A stretch of DNA of 64,000 nucleotides from Salinicoccus roseus (GTDB lineage Bacteria > Bacillota > Bacilli > Staphylococcales > Salinicoccaceae): the NCBI RefSeq assembly GCF_003814515.1, contig NZ_RKQJ01000004.1, positions 186,001 through 250,000 on the forward strand, read 5' to 3'. Below, in pieces: positions 44,542-52,731 of this stretch. Made by a program: the position numbers and the translations under genes. The first letter of the stretch is position 1, and every line of letters begins with the position of its first letter. Under the pieces are notes generated by a model. The model saw only the letters and a list, made by a program, of their open reading frames with translations, had not been told where the DNA came from and ran no database searches.

Positions 44542-44576
44542 AGACCTACAGCACTTATATGCTGTAGGTCTTCTTC
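44542..44576 (+). terminator. Terminator of the opuC operon
   Basis: A 12-bp stem (44542-44553 with 44560-44571) is followed by TCTTCATTT. Confidence 0.85.
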
Positions 44577-44702
44577 ATTTCCCGGGAAATTCACTGCGTA
44601 ATCCACAACATTAAAGCAAGTGATGAATTTCTATTATTACTGTATAAGGGGTGGGGGAAATCTCCCATCTATAGTATCATTTGTAGCCGGCATCATTATA
44701 AT

Positions 44703-44724
44703 CACAGCTGCATTTGAAGCTGTG
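44703..44724. repeat. Short inverted repeat upstream of the first BCCT gene
   Basis: CACAGCT (44703-44709) and AGCTGTG (44718-44724) form a 7-bp dyad about 64 bases before the BCCT start. It could be an operator or part of the promoter; the sequence does not decide. Confidence 0.4.
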
Positions 44725-44787
44725 TAATCTTATGCCCTGAATTGGGTATAGGTAATTCATATCACGTTTTATATAGGAGTGGTCACT

Positions 44788-46329
44788 ATGCAAGCAAAAA
44801 AATCCATCACACTGGTGTTCTGGTTGGCTCTCGCTTTCTGCATCCTGTTTGTAGGGGTCGGAGCAATAATCCCCGAAAGTATGGAAGCATCCACGCAGTA
44901 CATAACTACCCTCATTTCCAAGAATTTCAGCTGGTATTATCTGTTGCTGATACTGGCAATACTATTCGTCTGCATCTATCTGCTCTTCTCCAGGTTCAGC
45001 AGCATCACATTGGGCAAGGAAGGGGAAGACCCGGAATTTTCATTGCATTCCTGGTTTGCGATGCTCTTCAGTGCAGGTATGGGGATCGGCCTTGTCTTCT
45101 GGACGACAGCCGAGCCGATCAGTCATGCATTCAGTGCTTCCCCAATAGCGGAACCTGGCACCCAGGATGCAATCGACCAGGCAATGCAATTCTCTTTCTT
45201 CCACTGGGGTATCCACGCGTGGGCAGTCTACGGCATTGTAGCCCTGGTATTCGCCTACTTCAACTTCCATAAAGGATATAAAGGGCTCGTAAGTTCAACT
45301 TTGACCCCGTTGTTTGGTGAAAAACGGATGAGGGGACCTCTTGGCATCCTCATCGATGTCCTGGCAGTCATTGCAACTGTCACTGGGGTGGCTGCAACAT
45401 TAGGTTTCGGCGCACTCCAGATCAATCAGGGCTTCAACTTCCTGTTTGGTGTGCCTGCAAACTTTCTGATCCAGTTCCTCATCATTGCAGTGGCCACACT
45501 GCTTTTCACATGGTCCACATGGTCTGGCATCAACAGGGGCATCAAGATGCTCAGCAACTTCAACATGGTCATCGCCGTCATCGTGCTGGTCGGCCTTTTC
45601 CTGGTCGGTCCGACGCTCTATATTCTTAATATGTTTACCAGTTCTCTCGGAAGCTATATTGCAAACTTCTTTGACATGAGTCTGCGTCTGCCCATGAATG
45701 ATACGGAGGCTTTTTCCTGGATTCAGGGATGGACGATCTTCTACTGGGCATGGTGGGTCTCCTGGGCTCCATTCGTCGGCATCTTCATCGCCCGGGTATC
45801 CAAAGGGAGGACGATCAAGGAGTTCATTCTGGGCGTGCTTTTTGCGCCGACGCTCGTATGCTTCATATTCTTCGCGGTATTTGGTGCCTCTGCGATAAAC
45901 CTGCAGGTCGAAGGTGTTGCGGACATCGCTTCATATGCCACAGAAACTGCCACATTTGCCATGCTTGAACAGTATCCATTGGGCTTCTTATTAAGCTTGC
46001 TGACACTGGTTGTCATTGCGGTATTCTTCATTACATCTGCCGACTCGGCAACATATGTCATTGGAATGCTCACCACAAACGGCAGCAACCTGCCAAGCGG
46101 CGTTGTGAAAATCATCTGGGGAATCATCCTTTCAGCATTCGCCCTGATTATGATCTATACCGGAGGTACACAAGCGATACAGAACCTGCTGATCATCGCC
46201 GCCCTGCCTTTCTCGCTCATCATCATATTCATGATATGGTCGCTTTTCCTTGCGTTGACGAAGGACCACCCGCGTTCCAGCAGTGCACATGGAGTCGTAC
46301 ATGAAGAGGATATAAAATTGAAGGAATGA
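44788..46329 (+). CDS. BCCT family osmoprotectant transporter (first copy)
   Basis: Twelve-helix sodium- or proton-coupled carrier for betaine, carnitine or choline in 513 residues. The family box WTIFYWAWWVSWAPFVGIFIARVSKGRT is present, as are the aromatic cage tryptophans and the conserved GMGIGLVFWTTAEPI loop. ATG 44788 is 8 bases after AGGAG; an in-frame GTG at 44779 overlaps it. It is one of two BCCT genes here, differing in sequence, with a pterin dehydratase gene between them. It lies in a cluster of three solute uptake units, which suits life at high salt. Confidence 0.93.
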   Translation: MQAKKSITLVFWLALAFCILFVGVGAIIPESMEASTQYITTLISKNFSWYYLLLILAILFVCIYLLFSRFSSITLGKEGEDPEFSLHSWFAMLFSAGMGIGLVFWTTAEPISHAFSASPIAEPGTQDAIDQAMQFSFFHWGIHAWAVYGIVALVFAYFNFHKGYKGLVSSTLTPLFGEKRMRGPLGILIDVLAVIATVTGVAATLGFGALQINQGFNFLFGVPANFLIQFLIIAVATLLFTWSTWSGINRGIKMLSNFNMVIAVIVLVGLFLVGPTLYILNMFTSSLGSYIANFFDMSLRLPMNDTEAFSWIQGWTIFYWAWWVSWAPFVGIFIARVSKGRTIKEFILGVLFAPTLVCFIFFAVFGASAINLQVEGVADIASYATETATFAMLEQYPLGFLLSLLTLVVIAVFFITSADSATYVIGMLTTNGSNLPSGVVKIIWGIILSAFALIMIYTGGTQAIQNLLIIAALPFSLIIIFMIWSLFLALTKDHPRSSSAHGVVHEEDIKLKE

Positions 46330-46429
46330 CCGGAAGCTCCCGCTAATGGGAAGAACTTCTACTCTGGATTGGCAGCAGCCATTTCCGGGTAAAGGAATAC
46401 CACTATGCAATATTGAAGGGGGTGGAGGT

Positions 46430-46717
46430 ATGTCAGATGTAAAATCCGAAGTGGAGAAACTGGATGGCTGGACACTCGAAGAAGAAAAGATAAGCAAGAA
46501 ATATAAATTTGCCAAGTATTTGGATGGCATCGATTTCACAGAAAAAATAAGCATCTATGCTGAAGGGGTTCAGCATCATCCAGGAATAACAATCAACCAC
46601 ACTACAGTCACAGTATCCTGGACGACTTTCTCCAAAAAGGAACTGACCGAAAAGGATATTGCTGGAGCCAAAGCCTGTGAAAACCTATACCGTCTATTTG
46701 AACAACCGAAGAAATAA
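46430..46717 (+). CDS. 4a-hydroxytetrahydrobiopterin dehydratase (PCD/DCoH)
   Basis: A 95-residue protein. The catalytic pattern with two adjacent histidines (VQHHPGITINHTTVTV) and WTTFSKKELTEKDIAGAKACENLY identify the pterin-4a-carbinolamine dehydratase fold. It regenerates pterins after aromatic amino acid hydroxylation, but bacterial orphans occur without a hydroxylase partner, and none is in this window. The start is at ATG 46430 just after a GGTGGAGGT box, and a longer reading frame from 46346 has no homology. It shares the BCCT transcript, with a strong hairpin behind it. Confidence 0.85.
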   Translation: MSDVKSEVEKLDGWTLEEEKISKKYKFAKYLDGIDFTEKISIYAEGVQHHPGITINHTTVTVSWTTFSKKELTEKDIAGAKACENLYRLFEQPKK

Positions 46718-46725
46718 TGGTCAGC

Positions 46726-46760
46726 ATTATGCCCATGGGGGAATCCCCCATGGGCATAAT
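46726..46760. terminator. Long hairpin after the pterin dehydratase gene
   Basis: A 16-bp perfect GC-rich stem (46726-46741 with 46745-46760), loop AAT, sits 9 bases after the stop. The following T run is weak (TATCTTTGAT), but the stem is strong. Confidence 0.75.
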
Positions 46761-47007
46761 ATCTTTGATAGGCACCTTTCCCATTTTATTTTGTAACGCC
46801 ATGCGGTACTTTATAAACAGCTTTATATCAGCATCTATACATAAAATGTAATGCCCCAATAATGCGTAATACGATGACATTCATCACCAATGTATGGAAA
46901 TCCAAATTGTGCTTCTCCATTAAATTTGTTACTATCAATAGGTTATTCGTTTTGTTTAAAATAAATATAGCGGGGGTAGGCCCCCCCGAACAATAAGGAG
47001 CAGATCA

Positions 47008-48621
47008 ATGAAGGATTCTTCAAGTCCTGACAGTAGGAAGTTATCGAATGTCTTTATATACTCGGTCATTATAGTCGCAATATTGGTAGTTATGGGGGCA
47101 ATCAATCCAGAGCGGTTTGGGATGGTATCAGGTGCCATAGCAAATTGGGTGAGCAACTATTTCGGATGGTATTACATGATCATCACATCCGCCATGCTGT
47201 TCTTTTGTGTTTTCCTGATCTTCAGCCCCATCGGGAAACTGAAATTGGGCAAACCGCATCATAAGCCGGAATTCAGCACCCGTTCATGGCTGACCATGCT
47301 GTTTAGTGCAGGCATGGGTATCGGGGTCGTATTCTACAGCACCTCCGAACCGATTGCACACTTCCTCGCACCGGCTACTGCCGATCCGGAAACGGATGAG
47401 GCTTTGCTTGAAGCCATCCGTGCGACCATATTCCACTGGGGGGCACATGCCTGGGGCATGTACGGCGCAGTCGCCCTGGCCCTTGCCTATTTCCAATTCA
47501 GAAAAGGGGAGTCCGGACTGCTTTCCAAAACGCTGCGTCCCATATTGGGCGATAAGGTCGATGGACCAATCGGTGTCATAATCGACATCCTCACCGTCTT
47601 CGCTACAGTAATAGGGGTCGCCGTATCACTCGGTATCGGTACGACACAGATAAACGGCGGTCTGAATTATCTGTTCGGCCTTCCGATCAACCTGACGATG
47701 CAGGGCGTCATCATAGCTGTAGTAACCGTCCTCTTCCTCACCAGTGCATGGAGCGGCCTGACTAAAGGAATCAGATATTTGAGCAACCTTAATATGATAC
47801 TTGCGTCAATATTGCTTTTGGCCGTCCTCATATTGGGGCCCACAATGCTGATATTAAACATGCTGCCGACTGCTGCCGGCGAATACATCAACACATTCGT
47901 CTCAAGGACCCTTGATGCTGCACCTTTGAGCCAGCAGAAGAACGACTGGCTGCAATCCTGGACAATCTACTATTGGGCATGGTGGCTGAGCTGGAGTCCC
48001 TTCGTGGGAATCTTCATAGCCCGTGTGTCAAAAGGACGTACAGTACGTGAATTCATCATGGCACTTCTTATCGTTCCGACCACCATCGGCATCATCTGGT
48101 TTACTGTATTTGGTGTCACTGGCATCGAAATTGCCGATAAGGTCCCTTCAATAGTGGAGCTCGGGCCGGAGACACAGCTGTTCGCGATCTTTAATGAGTT
48201 GCCGATCAGCGTACCACTTTCCATCATCGCAATCATATTGATATCTTCATTCTTCATCACCTCCGCCGATTCCGCCACATTCGTGTTGGGAATGCAGACA
48301 TCGCACGGATCGCTGCGCCCGGCGTCGAGTATAAAGATCGTTTGGGGCATCGCCCTGTCCTCCATCGCCTATGTACTGCTCCTCTCCGGAGGAGAAACAG
48401 GGCTCGAGGCCCTTCAGTCTGCAGCCATCATTGCAGCATTGCCTTTCAGCTTCGTCATCATCATGATGATGATTTCATTCTATAAGGATGCCAATGAAGA
48501 GAGAAAATATCTCGGCCTCACAATTACGCCCAACAAGCATCGCATGAAGGAATATCTCAACAGGGAACAGCGGGAGTATCAGGAGCAGAAGGAAGCAGGC
48601 GTGGACGAAAGGGATCTATAG
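47008..48621 (+). CDS. BCCT family osmoprotectant transporter (second copy)
   Basis: A second, distinct member of the betaine/carnitine/choline transporter family: 537 residues, about twelve helices, the WTIYYWAWWLSWSPFVGIFIARVSKGRT box and the loop GMGIGVVFYSTSEPIAH. It is longer at the C-terminus than the first copy (a charged tail of about 35 residues starting near KDANEERKYL), which often sets osmotic activation in BCCT proteins. AAGGAG lies 7 bases before the ATG. It is not a recent duplicate of the first copy. It is probably transcribed on its own. Confidence 0.93.
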   Translation: MKDSSSPDSRKLSNVFIYSVIIVAILVVMGAINPERFGMVSGAIANWVSNYFGWYYMIITSAMLFFCVFLIFSPIGKLKLGKPHHKPEFSTRSWLTMLFSAGMGIGVVFYSTSEPIAHFLAPATADPETDEALLEAIRATIFHWGAHAWGMYGAVALALAYFQFRKGESGLLSKTLRPILGDKVDGPIGVIIDILTVFATVIGVAVSLGIGTTQINGGLNYLFGLPINLTMQGVIIAVVTVLFLTSAWSGLTKGIRYLSNLNMILASILLLAVLILGPTMLILNMLPTAAGEYINTFVSRTLDAAPLSQQKNDWLQSWTIYYWAWWLSWSPFVGIFIARVSKGRTVREFIMALLIVPTTIGIIWFTVFGVTGIEIADKVPSIVELGPETQLFAIFNELPISVPLSIIAIILISSFFITSADSATFVLGMQTSHGSLRPASSIKIVWGIALSSIAYVLLLSGGETGLEALQSAAIIAALPFSFVIIMMMISFYKDANEERKYLGLTITPNKHRMKEYLNREQREYQEQKEAGVDERDL

Positions 48622-48671
48622 TACAAATCATCAGCATGTACCATAAAACCACCAGAACCTCATGACAGGCT

Positions 48672-48705
48672 CGGCAGTAGATACATTCTACTGTCGGGTT
48701 TTTTG
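48672..48705 (+). terminator. Terminator after the second BCCT gene
   Basis: A 10-bp stem (48672-48681 with 48687-48696, one G-T pair) is followed by six T. Confidence 0.8.
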
Positions 48706-48835
48706 AATTCAATTTGATTAAGAACACTTCATTTTTCCTCGCTCAAAAAATTCCGCTCCCATTGTCATTGACCAGAGGGCATGTACAAATAATTTCCTTC
48801 CTTGCAAATATTATTATGTTATTTCCGATAAAAAG

Positions 48836-48863
48836 TTGACTAAATTTTCTAAAAAGTTAAAAT
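48836..48863 (+). promoter_or_regulatory. Promoter of the GMC dehydrogenase operon
   Basis: A -35 TTGACT (48836-48841) and -10 TAAAAT (48858-48863), 16 bp apart, lie in an AT-rich stretch 35 bases before the gene. Confidence 0.6.
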
Positions 48864-48897
48864 TGTATTTATATCTTATATTATTGGAGGGGAGATA

Positions 48898-49674
48898 ATG
48901 GCTGATATTGGAGAAGAGAAACAGTTCTCAAGACGTGATTTTCTGAAAACCACCGGTGTTTTCACTGGCGGTATTCTCGGTGGCTCTTTATTGGGCAGCG
49001 TATTTATGAACCAGTCACAGATGCTTACTGACGATGATCCGGAAGTTTCAGAGGAGTCTACTTCAGAAGATGAGGCTCAAAACGAAAGTATGGAAGCACG
49101 GACCTTCTTTAGCCGGAGTGAGGATTTTGAAACATTGGCGGCTGCTACAGAGCGTATCTATCCTGAAGATGATAACGGCCCGGGCGCCATCGCACTGGGT
49201 GTACCCTATTTCATCGATCGACAGATGTACGGGTTCTGGGGACAGAACAGCCAGGACTATTCCTACGGACCTTTCGAGCCCACTTCAGACACACACGGAT
49301 TTCAGGCAAAACTGAATAGGGGAGAAGTCTTTCTTGCCGGCCTGCGTCGTCTACAGGAACTCAGCATGGAGGAGCATGATACAGCCTTCGCGGACCTGGA
49401 TGGCGGAGCCCAGGATGAGCTCCTCCGAAGTTTTGAATCGGGAGATGTGGAGATTAGAGGAGTAAGACCCGAAACCTTCTTTTCATTACTCAGAAACGCA
49501 ACAATTGAAGGCGTCTACTCAGACCCTGCGTATGGCGGCAATAAAGATATGCAGGGATGGAAGATGATAGAGTATCCCGGCCCCCGTATGGGGTGGGCGG
49601 AAGACATTGAATCTGAAGAGTTCATGTCGCTGGACCCGGAAGGGTTGAGATCTTATCAGGGAGGCGGAATATAG
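48898..49674 (+). CDS. Gluconate 2-dehydrogenase subunit 3-like, Tat-exported
   Basis: A 258-residue protein with a twin-arginine signal, SRRDFLK, followed by a hydrophobic stretch (about residues 20-40). The mature part (EDFETLAAATERIYPEDDNGPGAIALGVPYFIDRQM) is the small subunit that accompanies GMC dehydrogenases of the gluconate 2-dehydrogenase type. Its stop is joined directly to the start of the GMC gene. Since GMC subunits of this type lack their own signal, they are exported folded as a complex with this subunit (known for the family). A GGAGG box precedes the ATG. Confidence 0.88.
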   Translation: MADIGEEKQFSRRDFLKTTGVFTGGILGGSLLGSVFMNQSQMLTDDDPEVSEESTSEDEAQNESMEARTFFSRSEDFETLAAATERIYPEDDNGPGAIALGVPYFIDRQMYGFWGQNSQDYSYGPFEPTSDTHGFQAKLNRGEVFLAGLRRLQELSMEEHDTAFADLDGGAQDELLRSFESGDVEIRGVRPETFFSLLRNATIEGVYSDPAYGGNKDMQGWKMIEYPGPRMGWAEDIESEEFMSLDPEGLRSYQGGGI

Positions 49675-51426
49675 ATGGCTGAAGAATTGGATAAGGTGGA
49701 CGTTGTTGTTGTAGGTATGGGGTGGGCCGGCGGCATCATCAGTGCCGAGATGGCCAAAGCCGGAAAAAGCGTCGTCGGTCTCGAAAAGGGGATTGATAAG
49801 AACAGAAGTGACTATGTAGGGGTGAAGGATGAACTGCGTTTTGACAACCGTTATCAGATCATGCAGAACCTTACCGGACACACCGTGACCTCAAGAAACG
49901 AAATCGACGAGACGGCGCTGCCTGTCAGAACAATGCAGAACATGCAGCTTGGCACGGATGTGGGGGGCGCCAGCGTACACTGGGCCGGGGCCACTTATCG
50001 TTATTGGCCCTATGAGTTTGAAATCCGCAGCCAGACCATAGACCGCTATGGTGCGGATAAGATACCTGAAGATATGAATCTTCAGGACTGGGGAATCACA
50101 TACGATGAAATGGAAGAATACTATGAAAAATGGGAATACACAGCTGGTATTTCCGGGGAACAGGATCCATTGGCGCCTGAGAGGAACAGGGAGTGGCCGA
50201 ATCCACCGTTGAAGGAGACACCCTCACTGAGGCTATTCAAGGATGCGACTGAAAGGCTCGGGCTTCATCCCTTCCAGATTGCAGCAGGCAACCTTTCCCA
50301 AAATTACGAGAATCCGGATGGTGAACAGCTCAACGCCTGCATGTACTGTTCCTTCTGTACGAGACATGGGTGTGATTTCAGTGCAAAATCAGATCCCCTT
50401 GCCACTGTTATCCCGACTGCAATGAAACATGATAACTTTGAGCTCAGGACCCGCGCCAATGTCAGGCGGGTACTTTATGATGAAGATAGTGGCAAAGCAA
50501 CCGGCGTCATGTATGTTGATGAAAATACTGGTGAAGAATATGAACAGCCGGCTGATGTAGTTGTATTGGCAGCATTCGCATTCGCGAATAACCGCCTGCT
50601 GATGCTCTCGGACATAGGAGAACAGTATGATCCGGAAACAAGGGAGGGTGTCATTGGCCGGAACTTCAACGGACAGTACAATTCAGCCTTCCATGGGGCT
50701 ACCGGCTTCTTCGAAAATGAACAATTCAACCTCTATATGGGGGCTGGCGCCCTCGGTGCTGCAGTAAACGATTATGCCGCAGACAACTTTGACCACTCCG
50801 ATCTCGACTTCATCGGGGGAGGAGCGATAGAATTGAGGCAATATGGGTTCGGGGCTATTTCAAGCAGCGGCAACGTCCCTGGAGATACACCAAACTGGGG
50901 ACAGGAGTTCAAGGACAAATCACTCCACTATGCCTACCGGACCCTGACTATATGGTATACATCCATAGCCATGTCCTACTGGCATAACTATCTCGACCTT
51001 GACCCGACCTATACGGATGAGTATGGAGATCCTCTACTGCGGGCTACTTACAAGTTTGGCGACCAGGAAAGGAATATCGCTCAATTCGGTATAGAACGGT
51101 GCCACGAAATCATGGAAGAGATGGGCGCTGATATCATTGAAGATGGTAATGTGCCTGAAGAATTCAATCATGTCTATTCCGGTGGCCATTACACAGGGGG
51201 CGTCGTCATGGGAGACGACCCGGAAACATCCGCCGTAAACAGCTACCTGCAGATGTGGGATGTGGATAACCTTTTCGTCGTAGGCGGCTCAGCCTTCCCA
51301 CAATTTGGCGGCCATCACCCAACTCCGACCATCGGTGCCTTGGCCTATCGGGCAGCAGAAGGCATCGAACGATATCTGGAGGATGAAGAACAGCTTGTAA
51401 AAGCGCCCGGCAGAAAATTCATCTGA
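49675..51426 (+). CDS. GMC family dehydrogenase flavoprotein (gluconate 2-dehydrogenase-like)
   Basis: An FAD-dependent sugar-acid or alcohol dehydrogenase of 583 residues. The N-terminal dinucleotide site is VVVGMGWAGGIISAEMAKAGKSVVGLEKG, and the C-terminal GMC block holds QFGGHHPTPTIGALAYRAAEGI with the active-site H pair (a general base in GHH). A CxxC-type cysteine run (CMYCSFCTRHGC) near residue 225 is typical of the three-subunit gluconate dehydrogenases. The partner carries the export signal, so the complex should work on the outer face of the membrane. No cytochrome subunit is adjacent, so the electron acceptor is unknown. Confidence 0.88.
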   Translation: MAEELDKVDVVVVGMGWAGGIISAEMAKAGKSVVGLEKGIDKNRSDYVGVKDELRFDNRYQIMQNLTGHTVTSRNEIDETALPVRTMQNMQLGTDVGGASVHWAGATYRYWPYEFEIRSQTIDRYGADKIPEDMNLQDWGITYDEMEEYYEKWEYTAGISGEQDPLAPERNREWPNPPLKETPSLRLFKDATERLGLHPFQIAAGNLSQNYENPDGEQLNACMYCSFCTRHGCDFSAKSDPLATVIPTAMKHDNFELRTRANVRRVLYDEDSGKATGVMYVDENTGEEYEQPADVVVLAAFAFANNRLLMLSDIGEQYDPETREGVIGRNFNGQYNSAFHGATGFFENEQFNLYMGAGALGAAVNDYAADNFDHSDLDFIGGGAIELRQYGFGAISSSGNVPGDTPNWGQEFKDKSLHYAYRTLTIWYTSIAMSYWHNYLDLDPTYTDEYGDPLLRATYKFGDQERNIAQFGIERCHEIMEEMGADIIEDGNVPEEFNHVYSGGHYTGGVVMGDDPETSAVNSYLQMWDVDNLFVVGGSAFPQFGGHHPTPTIGALAYRAAEGIERYLEDEEQLVKAPGRKFI

Positions 51427-51440
51427 TTTCAAATTACAGA

Positions 51441-51479
51441 CTGCAATCCACCTGATGGGGGTGGATTGCAGTTTTTTTG
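51441..51479 (+). terminator. Terminator after the GMC dehydrogenase
   Basis: A 12-bp stem (51441-51452 with 51460-51471) is followed by seven T. Confidence 0.9.
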
Positions 51480-51517
51480 CTTCTACTCACATCTTTACCA
51501 CGAGTATTGCGAAATAT

Positions 51518-51607
51518 TACAGACATATCTCCATGTTACAGACATCGGTGTATATTGTAACCTCCTTTTCATTATCCTGTAACCCACAATGTAATTATGA
51601 ATGTTAT
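51518..51607 (+). promoter_or_regulatory. Cluster of WalR-like half sites upstream of the SceD-like gene
   Basis: TGTWAH motifs (WalR half-site consensus) occur at 51556-51561, 51578-51583, 51590-51595 and 51602-51607, and in opposite orientation within the repeated TTACAGACAT (51518-51527, 51536-51545). WalR normally needs 11-bp periodic pairs; the last three here are 12 bp apart, so the match is imperfect. Confidence 0.5.
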
Positions 51608-51716
51608 AGTGGGTCTTGTCTTGGAAAAAGCAGGACATCAAAACGTGATGCACCCTGAAGATTAAAAACAATCAATTGATGATAATATACCCATTCATGG
51701 AGGATGAGATTTTTTT

Positions 51717-52430
51717 ATGAAGAAAACAATACTGACGACAACACTCGCACTTGGACTTGGCGTATCCGGCATCGTAGCCGACCAGAATGCAGAAGCTTCA
51801 GAGGTCAATAAAGACGAACTCGCGCAGATGGCGCAGAACAACTCAAGCGCACTGAACAATGCACCGATCCACGAAGGTGAATACAGCTACAACTTCACTG
51901 TTGATGGCGTCAACTACAACTTCGAATCCGATGGCACGTACTACACATGGTCCTATGGCGGCTACAGCGTAGAAACACCGGAAGTCGCTGAGGCAGCACC
52001 ACAAGAGGCGCCTCAACAAGCGGCACCGCAAGTGACTGAAGAAGAAACACAGGAAGCTGCGCCACAACAGCCAACTGAAGTGGAAACTCAAGAAGAAGCA
52101 CCACAGGTCGTTGAGGAAGAGCCGGTACAACAGACACAGCAGGTTGAAGATGTACAGGCAGCAGCACCGGCAGCGAACGGTTCCACTAAGGAGCAGTTCC
52201 TTGCAGCCGGCGGTTCAGAAGCAATGTGGCAGCACATCGTAATGCCTGAATCCAGCGGTAACCCGCAGGCCGTCAATGAGCTTGGCTACAGAGGCCTTGG
52301 TCAGACGAAGGAATATTGGGGCACTGGTTCAGTAGAAACACAGACTGAAGGCATGCTCGACTATGCTGTGGAACGTTACGGTTCCGTAGAAGCAGCAATC
52401 GAATTCCGTCAAGCAAACAACTGGTGGTAA
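51717..52430 (+). CDS. SceD/IsaA-like soluble lytic transglycosylase
   Basis: Secreted cell-wall enzyme of 237 residues. The signal peptide (about residues 1-28) ends near ADQNAEA. Next comes the IsaA/SceD-type start SYNFTVDGVNYNFESDGTYYTWSYGGY, then a long Pro/Glu/Gln/Ala-rich linker (about 78-150). The C-terminal transglycosylase domain begins at EQFLAAGGSEAMW, with the catalytic Glu in MPESSGNPQAVNELGYRGLGQ. WalKR controls such genes in S. aureus, and WalR-like half sites lie upstream. The linker is longer than I recall for S. aureus SceD. It is followed by a perfect terminator. Confidence 0.88.
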   Translation: MKKTILTTTLALGLGVSGIVADQNAEASEVNKDELAQMAQNNSSALNNAPIHEGEYSYNFTVDGVNYNFESDGTYYTWSYGGYSVETPEVAEAAPQEAPQQAAPQVTEEETQEAAPQQPTEVETQEEAPQVVEEEPVQQTQQVEDVQAAAPAANGSTKEQFLAAGGSEAMWQHIVMPESSGNPQAVNELGYRGLGQTKEYWGTGSVETQTEGMLDYAVERYGSVEAAIEFRQANNWW

Positions 52431-52447
52431 GATCTTCACCCATATCA

Positions 52448-52491
52448 GCTCCCTTATGAATTGGAAATCCAATTCATAAGGGAGCTTTTTT
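52448..52491 (+). terminator. Terminator after the SceD-like gene
   Basis: An 18-bp perfect stem (52448-52465 with 52468-52485) is followed by six T. Confidence 0.92.
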
Positions 52492-52731
52492 ATTGAATCA
52501 CCCGATTATCTTTTACTGAATATAACAAATATTATTAAAAATGGTATCATGGATATATAATCATTTTCAGCTTCTTCTTTTCTCAGGAAATTGAGATGCC
52601 TGATTATGTATATATGTCGGGTGATCCGAATCACATAATTTTACGGGAGGAGGGTTAATTGCAATCTACATCTGCCTTTTGGAACCTGACGCCTGCACAT
52701 GACGTAAAATCATAAAGATGGGAGAATACAT
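52492..52731. other. Leader region of the flotillin gene
   Basis: About 240 bases without a listed gene. They hold an AT-rich promoter-like part (TATAAT-like at about 52555-52562) and a possible 18-codon leader ORF (52659-52715). No NfeD gene was found. Confidence 0.5.
52659..52715 (+). CDS. Possible 18-residue leader peptide upstream of floT
   Basis: A TTG start at 52659, preceded 4-5 bases upstream by a very strong GGAGGAGGG box, opens an 18-codon frame (MQSTSAFWNLTPAHDVKS) that stops 16 bases before the flotillin ATG. Such a strong box with no long gene suggests a translated leader or the remnant of a lost gene such as nfeD. No homologue is known to me. Confidence 0.3.
   Translation: MQSTSAFWNLTPAHDVKS

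Noticed and set aside
44720-44750. A sigma-B promoter (GGGTAT) before the first BCCT gene
   Set aside because: The -35 is poor (GTGTAA) and the spacing is 16 bases, longer than usual for sigma-B.
29735-46803. A shared 15-base string TTTTGTAACGCCATG near 29.7 kb (minus strand) and at 46789-46803
   Set aside because: In 64 kb, several chance matches of this length are expected between both strands, and the two surroundings do not look alike otherwise.
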